DNA from: Kalmanozyma brasiliensis GHG001
Taxonomy: Eukaryota > Basidiomycota > Ustilaginomycetes > Ustilaginales
Assembly (NCBI RefSeq): GCF_000497045.1
Contig: NW_015961991.1
Coordinates: 812 to 64,811 of the forward strand
DNA length: 64,000 bases
Reading direction: 5' to 3'
Shown here: positions 9,913-19,935 of the stretch, piece by piece
How the letters are laid out: the number at the start of each line of letters is the position of its first letter
Numbering within the stretch: position 1 is the first letter of the stretch
Translations under genes and position numbers: made by a program
Notes under the pieces: model-generated
The model's input: the letters and a program-made list of their open reading frames with translations, nothing else
Told to the model about the DNA's origin: nothing
The model's database searches: none

Positions 9913-10753
9913 AAGGGCTGTATCTGCAGAATGCAATGTATCATTACCATGCTGACTTTCGTCTGTGCCATTGAAGGGGCATCAAAGCTTGTGATCCGCT
10001 TGCGAGCGCGTAGATTCGTTGAGCATGATCTCACACCGTCTTTCGACGCGAAAAATGGGCTCTCCGCGGCGGCAGCTGCCGTTTCTAGAGCTGCGGGCTC
10101 GATCGGATGCAAGAAGGGAAGCAGATCGCGGCCTTGCCGTGTGACTTTGGGATTTCGATTTCCGACCTTTTCTGGCTCTGCCTGGCTGCCTGATGTTTTC
10201 GATTATGGGAGCAGGTTGGGCCCTTTTTGCTATCACGAGGGCGAGTCAGAGAAGAAGGTCAAGACCAAAACGAATCTGATTGCGCTCGGCAACCGACCGA
10301 AATAGCCTGCGGGAGCGAGGGGCAAGGTCCCTGCCTGTTTCATGCGGCGTTGAAGAGGAAGAGGAGCAGCCAGGCGTTACATTTGCTTATTGCCGAGCGA
10401 GAGAGAAGGCAATCACACAGTCGGACGGACCGATCGATGACCGGCAAAGTACCGAATCACCGTTCCCACGCTGTTTGAGAGTTGCGCATAGCATCACACC
10501 AAAAGCTCATCGCCGCCTACATCTCTTCCCTCCTCCATCACATTCTCGTCGTCTTGAAACGGCACGTCCGAGCCGCCATCGCAGGACGACTCATCATCGA
10601 AGACCCTTGACGGCGTCATACACGGACCCACCGCCGCACATCCAAGCTGCTTCGTAGATAACCTGACTCAACAACAAGATCGAAACACACCCACTTTCCG
10701 CAGAGCTGCTACATCTGGTCCCTCCATCAGCTGTCACCGCATCCTTCCGAAAC
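9913..10753. other. Intergenic, 3' of ABD1 and promoter/leader of NMNAT
   Basis: Both flanking genes read rightward. The region has no coding-like frame of note. The last 250 bases before 10754 are rich in C, A and CATC/CATT runs, as expected for a 5' leader. No RNA gene was recognised. Confidence 0.5.
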
Positions 10754-12543
10754 ATGTCCCGTCAAGCTGTAAGTCTTTCAGCCCTATGTTCCGTGTTATG
10801 GCGCCAATCCGATGGCTGACGGATGCTGACTGATTTCGTGCATTTCCGTCTCGAACACAGCCAACCGCACCGATGCCCCGAATGACAGACTCGCAAGCAG
10901 GGCCAGGCGCTCCCTCCTCACTCAAGTTTCAAGCGCTTTCGGTGCAGAGCTTTCATCTCGACAGCCCGCCATTCACAGGTGCCCCAATCGGTGGAGCAGG
11001 CCCACTCGACGAAGCAGGACAGCGACTATCGAGCCAGGACTCGGATCTTTCCAACAACACAGACATCAGCTCAAATCAGCAGCCAGATAGCCCATCACGC
11101 GCAGGTCGATCTTCCAGAAGAGCAGGTGGGAGCAGTCCACTTTCGAAAGCAATCAACATGTCGGATGACCACGACCCATATACCCGCTCCATGTCGCAGG
11201 CGCGTTCGTCACCTCCAGCGTCATCAGCAAGCTCGTCTCAGCAGCACGATAGCGTCAAGACACCGACGGCGGAGAGGCGGTCGTTGATACAGAACGGGAT
11301 GACTGAGGCTGGAAACGCCTCAGCAAATCAGGCGGCATCACAAAACGACGAGGGGCAATCACATTTACGCCCTCAATGGGATCGAGATGTGCCGCAGTGG
11401 GATCTCGACGAGAAGATGTCGCGCGGTGCGAGCTCTGCCAGCCTTGCCACGCTTTCTCCGAGCAAGTCGGCTAGGGGCTTGTCACCAACGGGCGCAACCA
11501 CCTCGTCTGATCGCACGAATGGCCACCCCGGCACTTCCCAGAGAACAGGCAGCCATTCGTCCAGCAACAGCCGCACGTCACCCCTGCCCTCCACCTCGGA
11601 CGACCGACCCGCCTACTCGCAGTTCACCGAGGATCTCGACGACAAGGAAGACGCAGGCTCTTCTGCCGCCGACCGGGACGAAGAAGTCGACGGTCCTGGG
11701 GGCATTCCTCTCCCCAGCGCCTCCCGCGACGCGCGCGTACCTCAGCAAGGCCAAACAAAAGAAGACTACGCCTTCCCGCGCCACCGCCTCCCCACCAAGA
11801 TGCGGGACGAATCCAAAACCCCACTTGTCATTGTCGCCTGTGGGAGTTTCTCTCCGCCCACCTACCTCCACCTGCGAATCTTCGAGATGGCCAAGGACCA
11901 GATCATCGAGTCGGGCAAATACGAGTTGCTCGCAGGGTACTATTCGCCTGTGTCGGACTATTACAAGAAGGAAGGGCTGGCAAAGGCGACGCATCGGGTG
12001 CGCATGTGCGAGCTGGCGGTGGAGAAAACGTCAACCTGGCTGATGGTGGATGCGTGGGAAGCGCTGCAGGACGAGTACCAGCGGACGGCGGTGGTGCTCG
12101 ACCATTTCCACGAGGAGATCAATGGGCAGGCCAACGGCGGTGTTCAACTCAGCGACGGGTCGAGGAAGAACGTCAAGATCATGCTCCTGGCAGGAGGCGA
12201 TTTGATCCAGAGCATGGGTGAGCCGGGCGTCTGGGCAACCGCAGATCTGCACCACATCCTCGGCCAGTACGGATGTTTGATCGTCGAGAGGACCGGCGCA
12301 GATGTCTGGTCTTTCTTGCTCTCACACGATCTGCTCTGGAAGTACAGAAGAAACTTGAAGATCGTCAAGCAGACCATCTACAACGACATCTCGTCGTCCA
12401 AGGTGAGGCTGTTTGTCAGACGCGGTCAGTCGATCAAGTATCTGCTGCCCAACAGCGTCATCCAGTACATCGAGAATCAGGGTCTGTACAGATTGCCCCC
12501 AGACGAGGATCTCAAATCGGAACCGGAACATCCGAACTGGTAG
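10754..12543 (+). CDS. NMA1: Nicotinamide-nucleotide adenylyltransferase (NMNAT)
   Basis: Two exons: a five-codon exon 10754-10768 (MSRQA), a 92 nt intron (GTAAGT...CAG) and exon 2 at 10861-12543. The join is in phase 0 and gives 565 residues. The enzyme joins ATP with nicotinamide or nicotinic acid mononucleotide to make NAD or its deamido form. The catalytic domain starts near residue 325: GSFSPPTYLHLR (from residue 333) is the nucleotidyltransferase (H/T)xxH motif. GGDLIQSM, WATADLHHIL and the late ISSSKVR motif near 515 also fit eukaryotic NMNAT. The first ~320 residues are Ser/Gln-rich and disordered; yeast Nma1/Nma2 have a shorter extension of about 150 residues. Starting instead at the ATG at 10873 would also keep the enzyme intact, so the micro-exon is likely but not proven. 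The yeast symbol is used by family; NMA1 versus NMA2 cannot be decided. Confidence 0.9.
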
Positions 12544-12681
12544 CGCGCTCATGATCTCAAGCGCTGCCTTGGCCACACAATCATAGACACGTCACCGATC
12601 AATCAAAAGACTTCAACATCACCATAACCATTGCGAATGTGAAAGAGGAAGTGAAGTCCAGTCCTTCCCATTGATGTGTGC

Positions 12682-15276
12682 CTATCTCCTTGGGGAAGGC
12701 GATCGCGAGTACGAAGGAGACCGCTGCCGAGTGCGACCGTTTCGCTGCGGAGGAGAGCGCGATCTGGAATCCTTCCGTCTTGGCTCGGGTGAGATCGACC
12801 TGGATGGAGACCGCCGGCTGGGACGAGCCCGTGCATCCGGCGATCGGGAGCGGTAATGTGACCCGCGCTGCCTAGAGTCGTAGGACGAACGCGAGAGCGA
12901 GCGCGAATACGAGCGTCGAGGAGTGATGGAGCGTGAGATCGACCGCTCTCTGGATCTGGATCTTGATCTCGACGAGTACGATGAGTACGATGCGGATCTT
13001 GTACGGCTCCTGCCGCGACGCCGAGTCGGCAGTGGGCTGCGACTGCGTGAAGAGTAGGATCGGCTCGAGTACGAGCGCGAGCGGGACCTAGATCGAGATC
13101 GAGATCGTGATCGTGATCGAGAACTGGACGTGTACGACCGAGACGAGTAGGACCTTGAAGAGTAGGAACGAGACGACCGAGAGTAGGAAGAGTACGAGCT
13201 GCGACTGCGGGACCCACTGCTGCTGGTCAAGACGCTGGATGAATCGGTGTCGCTGTCGTCTGAGCCTCGTGCTGCCAGCGCTGCTTGTCGTTGAGCCAGC
13301 AAGATCTTAGGTGCGTTCTTGAGGTACTCTCGCATGTCCTCCGTCAAGACACCCATGCCGATCGAAGTGAAATAGTTGATCGAGAAACGGGTGCTCTTGG
13401 GGTTGTCCTTCGGGAAAAGCCCCTTCCAGTCTTCTTGCAGACTTGGCTCCTTGAAGCGTTCTGCGAGCTCCTTGAGACCCAGCTGCTGCTGCAACTCTTG
13501 GAACATGATCTTGACAAAGATTCTCGAGCTGCTGGTGGTGTCCTCTTCATTCATGTGGATGACGGAAAGCGAGGCCCAGCTGATGCTGTCTGTCGACAAG
13601 AGATGGCCGAAGAGCCGTGCAATGTTGCGCAGCCGATTCGTCTCGTACCGATGGATGGTGTCGTAGTAGTTGCTGAAGCTCTGAGCAAAGGTGTCGGACC
13701 ACTTGCGGTGCAGCTTGCAGAATCGCTCGGCCATATTGCCATAGAACTTGCTGTAGGTCCTCTCCTGCGAACAGCACTCGACGATCATGTTGCACAGCTC
13801 GATATCCTGCCCCTCTGGCGTTTCGAGTTTGAGAAGTTTGTGAACGCTCTCCTCGAAGTCGAGTGAGGACATGATGGTGAGATAGATGGTCCTTCGAAGA
13901 TTGATGAGGTTGGTCTCGGTCTTGTCGTGAATCTCGAGCTGGCGTTGTGCGTCGTCCTCGTTGCCACCATCATCGCTCTCGTCCGAGTCGGAACCAGACT
14001 CGCTGTCGGCTTCAGAGCCGCTGTCGTCGCTATCCGAGTTCTCTCCCAGGATCTCGGCCTTGATGGACCGATACCGCTCCTCGTTTTCGATGAACTCGGG
14101 ATCTTTCTTGAAGACGTTAAGACCCTCTTCGACATTGAGCTGGTCATCCAGGCTGACACGGTGGGTTATCTGGTCGTCTTCTTCGACGAGATCAAGTCCT
14201 TCTGGGATGCGCGGATTATCCTTGAATGCCTCTCGACGCACCTGCGAAAGCACCTCAATCATATACTGCACTCGTTTGCTGATCTCGCCCTCGTAGAGGA
14301 CAGCGCGGAAGCGGTCAAAGATGCTGTTGTTAGCCTTTGGCGCTTCTTCGGTCAGGAAAGCGCCTACCTCGCGCATGAAGCCAACGGCAATCTCGACACT
14401 GTCGTCTGTGGGCTTCTCGAGAAGAAGCACGAGGATTTCGAGGGCTAGCACTTCGTGGACCACCCTCTGGTTGACGAGCTGAGCGATGAACATGGCCGTT
14501 GAATTGCACACCGCTTTGTCGTTGCGCTTGAAGGAGCGTCTGAACTGGGAAACGAGGCGGGTGATGAGCAACTCACCGACCATGGGGAGCTTCGTGTTGA
14601 CGATGGCTGTGAGCGCAGCGAATACGGGCGTGAACGACAGGGAGAGAGCCTGAGCACGCATGATGGAGCGGCAGTAGAGACCACGACCGCGAATGAGGTT
14701 GGCGCTGCCAAAGAGCTCGGGTACAATGCTTTTGATGTTTTCGGTTGCTACCTTGTTGACGAGACCGGTGATGCTTTTCTTGAGAGCGTCCCAGCTCATG
14801 CGTTGGTACTCCACGCTGCCGGGATCCGCTGCTGCAGCTTCGGCCATGAGCGCTCTCAATCGAGCTGGCGGAATATACGCGCCTCCTGCTTTTGTTGCTG
14901 AGAGTTGTGCTAGCGTGGACCGCAAAGCTTCCCCCTTGGCTGCCGTTTCCTTGGCCTTGGTCTCTTGTTCCAGCGCCTCGCGAGCACGAGAGGCCCTTCG
15001 TTTGGATGCTGAATCTTCATCGCTGCTGAAGGATGGTGAGCGACCCCTGCTCGACTTTCTCCTCCTCGACCGTGGTGGCGGTGATCTAGATTCCGACAAG
15101 GAGCGAGACGATGTGCTGGACATGGACGGCGAGCGAGTTGTCGACCTCTTGCGTTTGAGTGCTGCTGCGCCAGCGTCGGGAGAGGGTGACCTCGAGCCAT
15201 GACTCGGCCCACTTGCGCAGCTATCTGGTGTACGATCGCGGGAAGGCATGTTGCTGTGACCTTGGCTCCCGACCAC
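12682..15276 (-). CDS. CWC22: Pre-mRNA splicing factor CWC22
   Basis: Single exon, 864 residues. CWC22 is a spliceosome component that recruits eIF4A3 for exon-junction-complex loading in organisms that have one, and is needed at the first catalytic step. Layout: Ser/Arg-rich N terminus (to ~100); a MIF4G domain from about residue 159 that includes KKSITGLVNKVATENI and FRRSFKRNDKAVC; an acidic linker of D, S and E near 405-440; an MA3 domain beginning at RRTIYLTIMSSLDFEESVHK (about 455-560); and from about residue 687 an RS/RSR tail of some 175 residues. The domain order and RS tail match animal CWC22 better than the short yeast protein. It ends tail-to-tail with NMNAT, leaving 138 bp. A second ATG at 15249 (MPSRDRTP) is also a reasonable start. 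Confidence 0.93.
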   Translation of the reverse strand: MVGSQGHSNMPSRDRTPDSCASGPSHGSRSPSPDAGAAALKRKRSTTRSPSMSSTSSRSLSESRSPPPRSRRRKSSRGRSPSFSSDEDSASKRRASRAREALEQETKAKETAAKGEALRSTLAQLSATKAGGAYIPPARLRALMAEAAAADPGSVEYQRMSWDALKKSITGLVNKVATENIKSIVPELFGSANLIRGRGLYCRSIMRAQALSLSFTPVFAALTAIVNTKLPMVGELLITRLVSQFRRSFKRNDKAVCNSTAMFIAQLVNQRVVHEVLALEILVLLLEKPTDDSVEIAVGFMREVGAFLTEEAPKANNSIFDRFRAVLYEGEISKRVQYMIEVLSQVRREAFKDNPRIPEGLDLVEEDDQITHRVSLDDQLNVEEGLNVFKKDPEFIENEERYRSIKAEILGENSDSDDSGSEADSESGSDSDESDDGGNEDDAQRQLEIHDKTETNLINLRRTIYLTIMSSLDFEESVHKLLKLETPEGQDIELCNMIVECCSQERTYSKFYGNMAERFCKLHRKWSDTFAQSFSNYYDTIHRYETNRLRNIARLFGHLLSTDSISWASLSVIHMNEEDTTSSSRIFVKIMFQELQQQLGLKELAERFKEPSLQEDWKGLFPKDNPKSTRFSINYFTSIGMGVLTEDMREYLKNAPKILLAQRQAALAARGSDDSDTDSSSVLTSSSGSRSRSSYSSYSRSSRSYSSRSYSSRSYTSSSRSRSRSRSRSRSRSRSYSSRSYSSRSRSPLPTRRRGRSRTRSASYSSYSSRSRSRSRERSISRSITPRRSYSRSLSRSSYDSRQRGSHYRSRSPDARARPSRRSPSRSISPEPRRKDSRSRSPPQRNGRTRQRSPSYSRSPSPRR

Positions 15277-16080
15277 GGTGTTCGGCGAGCCGTTATTCGA
15301 CTTTGACCGAAGGGTGACTTGGCTGGATTAGCTCGCCTCCATCCACTGCAATGCTAGGCGAGCGGAGCTCCAAGTCACGGAGATGATCAAAGTCTCTTTG
15401 AGATCCTTCCGATTTCGGTGACGGCCGAATGATGATGGCCAAAGCCGTGACGGAATCGATGCGATGATGTAGGCGTGTTCAGAGTGAAGGAGGCAGAGTG
15501 AAGATTGAACAGGAGAGCGCGTCCCAAGCGCGACTACGGTATGAATGCACACAGCAGCTGCTGCGCATTTCTTGCTCAAATTCTTGCTGGCTTGTGACAG
15601 GCCGTGTCCCGAGAAAGCGTTGCTACTCCACCTTTTGACTCATACGAGCTTCATATTGTGTGGTCACCTCATAGCTTGCCCTCGGCGACGTTACACTGAG
15701 ATCACAAGGCTAACAGAGCTTGATGTAGAATCACATTCCTCGCGGCCAAACGGTCATGTGACGAATTCCTCGGCGCTTCGGTCGGGCAACCCGAGATGGA
15801 TGAAATACAAATGCGATTGCGTTGAGGAATGGATGTGCGAGCTGAGCATGAATGTGATTGAGCTTGGGTGGCGATGACCGAGCAAATGCAGAAGTGACAG
15901 CTGTCTCATGCATATAGCTGGGCGCTGGCTTCGTCCACGCTGAGCGGTGGGTTGACTGACGAGAGTGTGAAAGCCGAGCTTCTGTCCAAGATCACGGAGT
16001 GGTCAACAGCTCAACGGGCATCTCGGAGAAGGCCATTGGGCCCTGGTGATGTTGTGACGGGTGCAAGCTGCTCGATATGC
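15277..16080. other. Intergenic, CWC22 upstream region
   Basis: About 800 bp between the start of CWC22 and the stop of the COA6-type gene, both on the minus strand. It should hold the CWC22 promoter and leader and the COA6 terminator. Short open frames in both directions show no recognisable motif. No RNA gene was seen. Confidence 0.5.
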
Positions 16081-16529
16081 TCAGCTCTTTGGTCGATTCA
16101 TGTCTGCCTGTTGGTACATCATGCGCTGGCGCTCTTCGAGCACTCTTCGCTTGTTGAAGTAGTCGACCTGCAGGATCAAATGGAAGTGCGTTATGGTCAG
16201 TCACTTTTCAGACGGATGCGCCGACACGATAGCTGTTCTAGCGAACGTACCCAGCTTCTCGCGCAGTTGGTCTCGTAGCCTTGCCTTTCTGCGAGGCAGG
16301 GGTCCTGTTTGCGTGCTTCTTCCACGCTGAGCTTTCTTTCCCTGTCGAGCCTCTCCTGTTCCTCCTTGGCGGCTTTGCCAATCGGTCCCCTTCCATCGCT
16401 CATGTCAGTCCCTGGTGGAATTGTAACGCCCTTCTGTGTCAAGCATGCGAAGTAGCTGTCTCGATGTGACCAGCAAGCTTTGCGCTCGTTCCGTGTTGGC
16501 GCAGGTGCTGGCTCGGATGTGGCCGCCAT
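16081..16529 (-). CDS. COA6: COA6-type cytochrome c oxidase assembly factor (CX9C/CX10C)
   Basis: Two exons: 16251-16529 and 16081-16167, joined in phase 0 across an 83 nt intron (GTACGT...CAG), giving 121 residues. Cysteines 19 and 29 form a CX9C pair (CWSHRDSYFAC) and cysteines 78 and 89 a CX10C pair (CLAERQGYETNC). They are followed by the conserved SWVDYFNKRR segment split by the intron. This is the COA6 arrangement, a twin-cysteine protein imported into the mitochondrial intermembrane space that helps deliver copper to Cox2 during complex IV assembly. It differs from plain Cox6b (CX9C/CX10C but another sequence). Oddity: 48 residues separate the two cysteine helices against about 10 in human COA6, the extra being a charged helix rich in E, R and K. 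Confidence 0.88.
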
Positions 16530-17148
16530 TGTGATTGCTTCTGGGATTCCGAGATTGCTGATTGTGCGCAGAGACTCGCACTGCTACTGACCGAAGAGCC
16601 TGGCTGATGCGGTGCGGAAGTGCCGAAAGCGGTGGTGATGTGACAGTGTGATGGTCGTGAAGATGCGCATGCGTGGGAAGGCGACTCCCGAAAGCTTCTC
16701 ATTTGACCCAAAATTTCAAGGTTAAAGTGGAGCTCCACCGGGCTTAGCCAAGCGCAAAACGCTGTTGCCCTGCATCTACACAAGTCGCCTTGCGCCGCTG
16801 GTTTCGCCGAAGCTCCATTTGAGCATCACTTTAACTTACTTCTGTCACACGTTGCTGCGCCAAACCTTGCCATTTTGAGCGCTGCTCGAGCAGAAGTGCC
16901 TTTGTCCTTGCTGTTGCTCTTGCCTCGTAGGCTGCCAAAGAGCGCCCAGGCCGTAGCCAGCGCGACCGGAGCAAACCGAGCACAAGAGCACAAGCAAGCG
17001 GCCAGGAGACTTGTGCCGGTTAGCGTCCGAACATATATAGTCTGGCCTTCATCGGCAAGCGTGCTGTCTGTGTGCCCATACGAGACCGCCTCTATCTTCC
17101 ACCACCGATTCTCTGCAAAAGCAGACTAACCGATCGGGTTCTGCCATC
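16530..17148. promoter_or_regulatory. Divergent promoter region COA6 / FrsA-like hydrolase, with TATA box
   Basis: 619 bp between outward-facing genes. A TATATA box at 17034-17039 lies 110 bp before the hydrolase ATG and is the likely core promoter for that gene. An imperfect inverted repeat is present: GTTAAAGTG at 16721-16729 and CACTTTAAC at 16827-16835, each with a GGAGCT/AGCTCC word nearby. No gene is seen. Confidence 0.5.
17034..17039 (+). promoter_or_regulatory. TATA box of hydrolase gene
   Basis: TATATA, 110 bp upstream of the ATG at 17149, is the only such box in the divergent region. Confidence 0.45.
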
Positions 17149-19076
17149 ATGAGGAGTCCTTTGGCTCTGCTGCAGCTGAGCTGCGCCCTGCTTTTCTTGT
17201 TCTCCACAACGCATGCTGATGCCACCATCGACGACTCAACGGACGCCTTCATAACCTTCGGACAGCCCGCTATGAACAAGACGTCGCCGTATCCGTATCA
17301 TGACTCAATTTCGACTTGGTACGCGTCTTTCCTCAAAGTCGCCGTAGGTAGTCCTTTCCTGTGCCTTTGCCACCAGACGATAAAGGAGTATGCTTCATTC
17401 GTTGCTGAACCTTGCGACTACTGTTGAGGCTTGACTACCAACAGCTACAGCGCAAAGCATTCCCCGTGGACGAGTACGCAGAACCAGACGACTTTGCTCC
17501 CGTATTTGAGCTGCTGCAGGCTGCCTATCCAGGCCAGACTGTCGATGATCTCGCTGAGGATGCATGGGCCGAGCCCCTTGTCTTCAAAGGCAACGAGCTG
17601 ATCAAGATTGCAGACGATCTGCGCTCTAATTCTTCGACGCAAGAAGCCATCGCTTTTTACATGTAGGTACGGGGCGAGCCCGCTCCCTCTCTGATCACCG
17701 GCCGACCCTCGCCTTTGCGACGTAGGAGGGCCGCCAATGTCTTCCGACTCGCTTACTTTCCTTGGGTTCATGAGAGGACAAGCGAGTCCAAAGTCAAGCT
17801 CTACGCATGGAAGATGGACAAGAGAGCCTTTTGGCGTGCGATTCGGTAAGTGAGGCTGCTCTGCCGTGCCTTCTATCTTGATGACCGGGGCCTTTGATCT
17901 TGTTGGCAGCAGGCTGCTGATACCCTGTTCTGTTTCGATAGCTTAATGGACATCTTCGACTTTTCGAAAGCGACCGCTTCTCTCGCGGGCGACGAAGATC
18001 TAGGTGAGTACATCTTCGTGGCTGATGGTCGGCCCGAGTCGGTACAGGATCTGACCCTCACCTCGGTCATCTGCTCGATAGACATTCCGCTTCGCGTGTT
18101 CCGAGCAAAAGGCGCAGAAGGACCGCAGTCCACCATCGTCATCATCACTGGTCTTGACCACTATCACACCTATCTGCTGAGTCAACTCTCGGCCTTGGCC
18201 TCGTACGGCTTCACCGTGGTCGTCGTCCCAATGCCTGGCACGGCCGATTCGCCCATCACCGGTAGCGACAAATTGGCCGGCAAGGACTACTGGACCAGCA
18301 TCGTCGACTGGCTTTCCTACAACCCCGAGCTCTTCAAGCCAAAATGCGTCAGCTTCTGGGGCCTGTCGATGGGCTCGTATTGGGCTGTGCGAGTCTCGCG
18401 AGTCGAGAAGGATCGCGTCAAAAGGGTAGTGAGCCAGGGAACCGCAAGCCACTATGCGTTTACCAGAACGTAAGTCCGCGCCCGAATGGCAAACGGACCC
18501 CATCCTAAGCAAGCGATGCCGCTCACGAGCTGACTCTCACTGTTCTGTTGTATTCGTGACGGACGTTGCTCAGCTGGCTAGAGGCGGCAGAGAAGCTCGC
18601 TTATCCATTCAGCCTGCAACGAGCTCTAGGTCGAGCTTTCGGCTACGCCGACGCGGAATCGTTCAAGAAAGACGTCGAGAAGTTCTCACTACTTCGTCAG
18701 GGTACGTAGACGAGGTCTAACCGTCGCTTGATCGGGCTGAGAGTGATGACCGCTTATGCTCGGATGCTGTCTTGGTTGGCACAGGCATTCTTGATGAAGA
18801 CGCGACGCAGCTGATCGCAGTCAACGGCGAGCAGGACACCATCTTCCCCATCGGTAAGTCTGACGCACTCAGAGGGCAGGCCAAGTCAAGCGTGAAGAAA
18901 GGCTCCTGCTGACTTGCCACCTCTTCTTCCATTGCTGACCCACAGACGACCAGCGCATCCTTGCCGAACACGGCCCTGGAGCACTCCTCCGATGGTTCCC
19001 GCACATGGGACACGAAGGCGAGCCTGTCAGCAGCGCTTGGCTCTTCCAATTTTGGCGCCAGAACGCCTTCTGCTGA
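17149..19076 (+). CDS. FrsA/Ayg1-like alpha/beta-hydrolase with apparent signal peptide
   Basis: I modelled seven exons, all with consistent phase: 17149-17343, 17445-17662, 17726-17845, 17942-18469, 18574-18701, 18785-18853 and 18946-19076, giving 462 residues. Exon 2 could start at 17451 instead, losing two residues. The first ~23 residues (LALLQLSCALLFLF core, ending THADA) read as a signal peptide. The hydrolase core has VVVVPMPGTADSP, then the nucleophile elbow GLSMGS with Ser320, a probable acid Asp414 (NGEQDTIFP) and His442 (MGHEGEP). This resembles the FrsA/DUF1100 group, which includes the fungal Ayg1 polyketide-shortening hydrolase and other C-C or ester hydrolases. The substrate is unknown. 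The many introns contrast with the intronless neighbours. It ends tail-to-tail with TIM10. Confidence 0.82.
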
Positions 19077-19233
19077 GCAGATCTGCCCGTCCTCGCTCAT
19101 CTTCGAGACCCGAATCGAGCACCAAACCTTTCCCTGCGCTCCACCTTCTCTCGTTCACCCTTGCACAGCAATCACGGGCTGCGTGTAGGTCGATCGGTGT
19201 AACAATGCAATGTTTCGAGAATGATGTCTGTGC

Positions 19234-19630
19234 TTAACCGAAGAACGATCCAGATCCTCCTGGGGCGCCGCCCTGTGCGGCCTGGCCCATCGACTGCATG
19301 AGCTCGTTGACCTTTCCGTTGACGGCGAAGAACTTGCTTACGCATCTGCAGAATGAGATCAAGCGGTCCTAGTGAGCAAACCTCTTGTATCGCTTCTGCG
19401 GTCTGCTGAATTGCATATGGTACGTACCTGTCGATGCAGATGCTCTCGCCCTTGTTCAGGTCGGGCTCGGCGTATCTTGTCGAGATGCACTTGGCGTGGC
19501 AAGACGAGACGAGGCGGTTGAAAACATCGGTGACCATCTCGAGTTCGGCGGTGGCAGCCTCGATCTGGGCCGAGCTGACGGCGCTAGTGTTTGCTGGGGC
19601 AGAGCCACCTCCGAGACCAAAGAGAGACAT
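19234..19630 (-). CDS. TIM10: Mitochondrial import chaperone Tim10
   Basis: Two exons: 19428-19630 and 19234-19345, with an 82 nt intron (GTACGT...CAG). The join gives 104 residues. The twin CX3C motif is Cys44/Cys48 (CHAKC) and Cys65/Cys69 (CIDRC), 16 residues apart, followed by VSKFFAVNGKVNELMQ, all characteristic of Tim10. The small Tim proteins form the Tim9-Tim10 hexamer in the intermembrane space and escort hydrophobic precursors to the TIM22 and SAM complexes. The second CX3C motif is completed only after splicing, which supports the intron. The C terminus is a Gly-rich tail. It lies tail-to-tail with the hydrolase gene, 157 bp apart. Confidence 0.95.
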
Positions 19631-19935
19631 GATTGCTTTTTGACGAGGCTGTTAAGGGTGAGGTTGAGGTGGTGTTTGGAAAGTCAGCGGAAGAGGAAGT
19701 TGCGAAAAAGTCAAACAGGGTTGAGCGCGCCCGGCGTGAAAAAATCCGAGATCCGAATTCTCAAACATGACCGCTGAACTTGACAGGTCGCAGCAAATCA
19801 GCTCGAAGGCGTATTCTCGCGGGGAGGCCCAGGCTCAACGGCTATCACTGGAAGAGCCCAAGATTGTTCACCATAGATTCCGCTCCCTAGAGATCCTTTG
19901 TGTCTGCGTCGTTGACGTCGGCATAGGCGGGGAGA

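Noticed and set aside
12603..13217. 204-codon minus-strand frame beside CWC22
   Set aside because: It is a frame-shifted shadow of the Arg/Ser repeat region of CWC22; repeats of one codon pattern keep other frames open.
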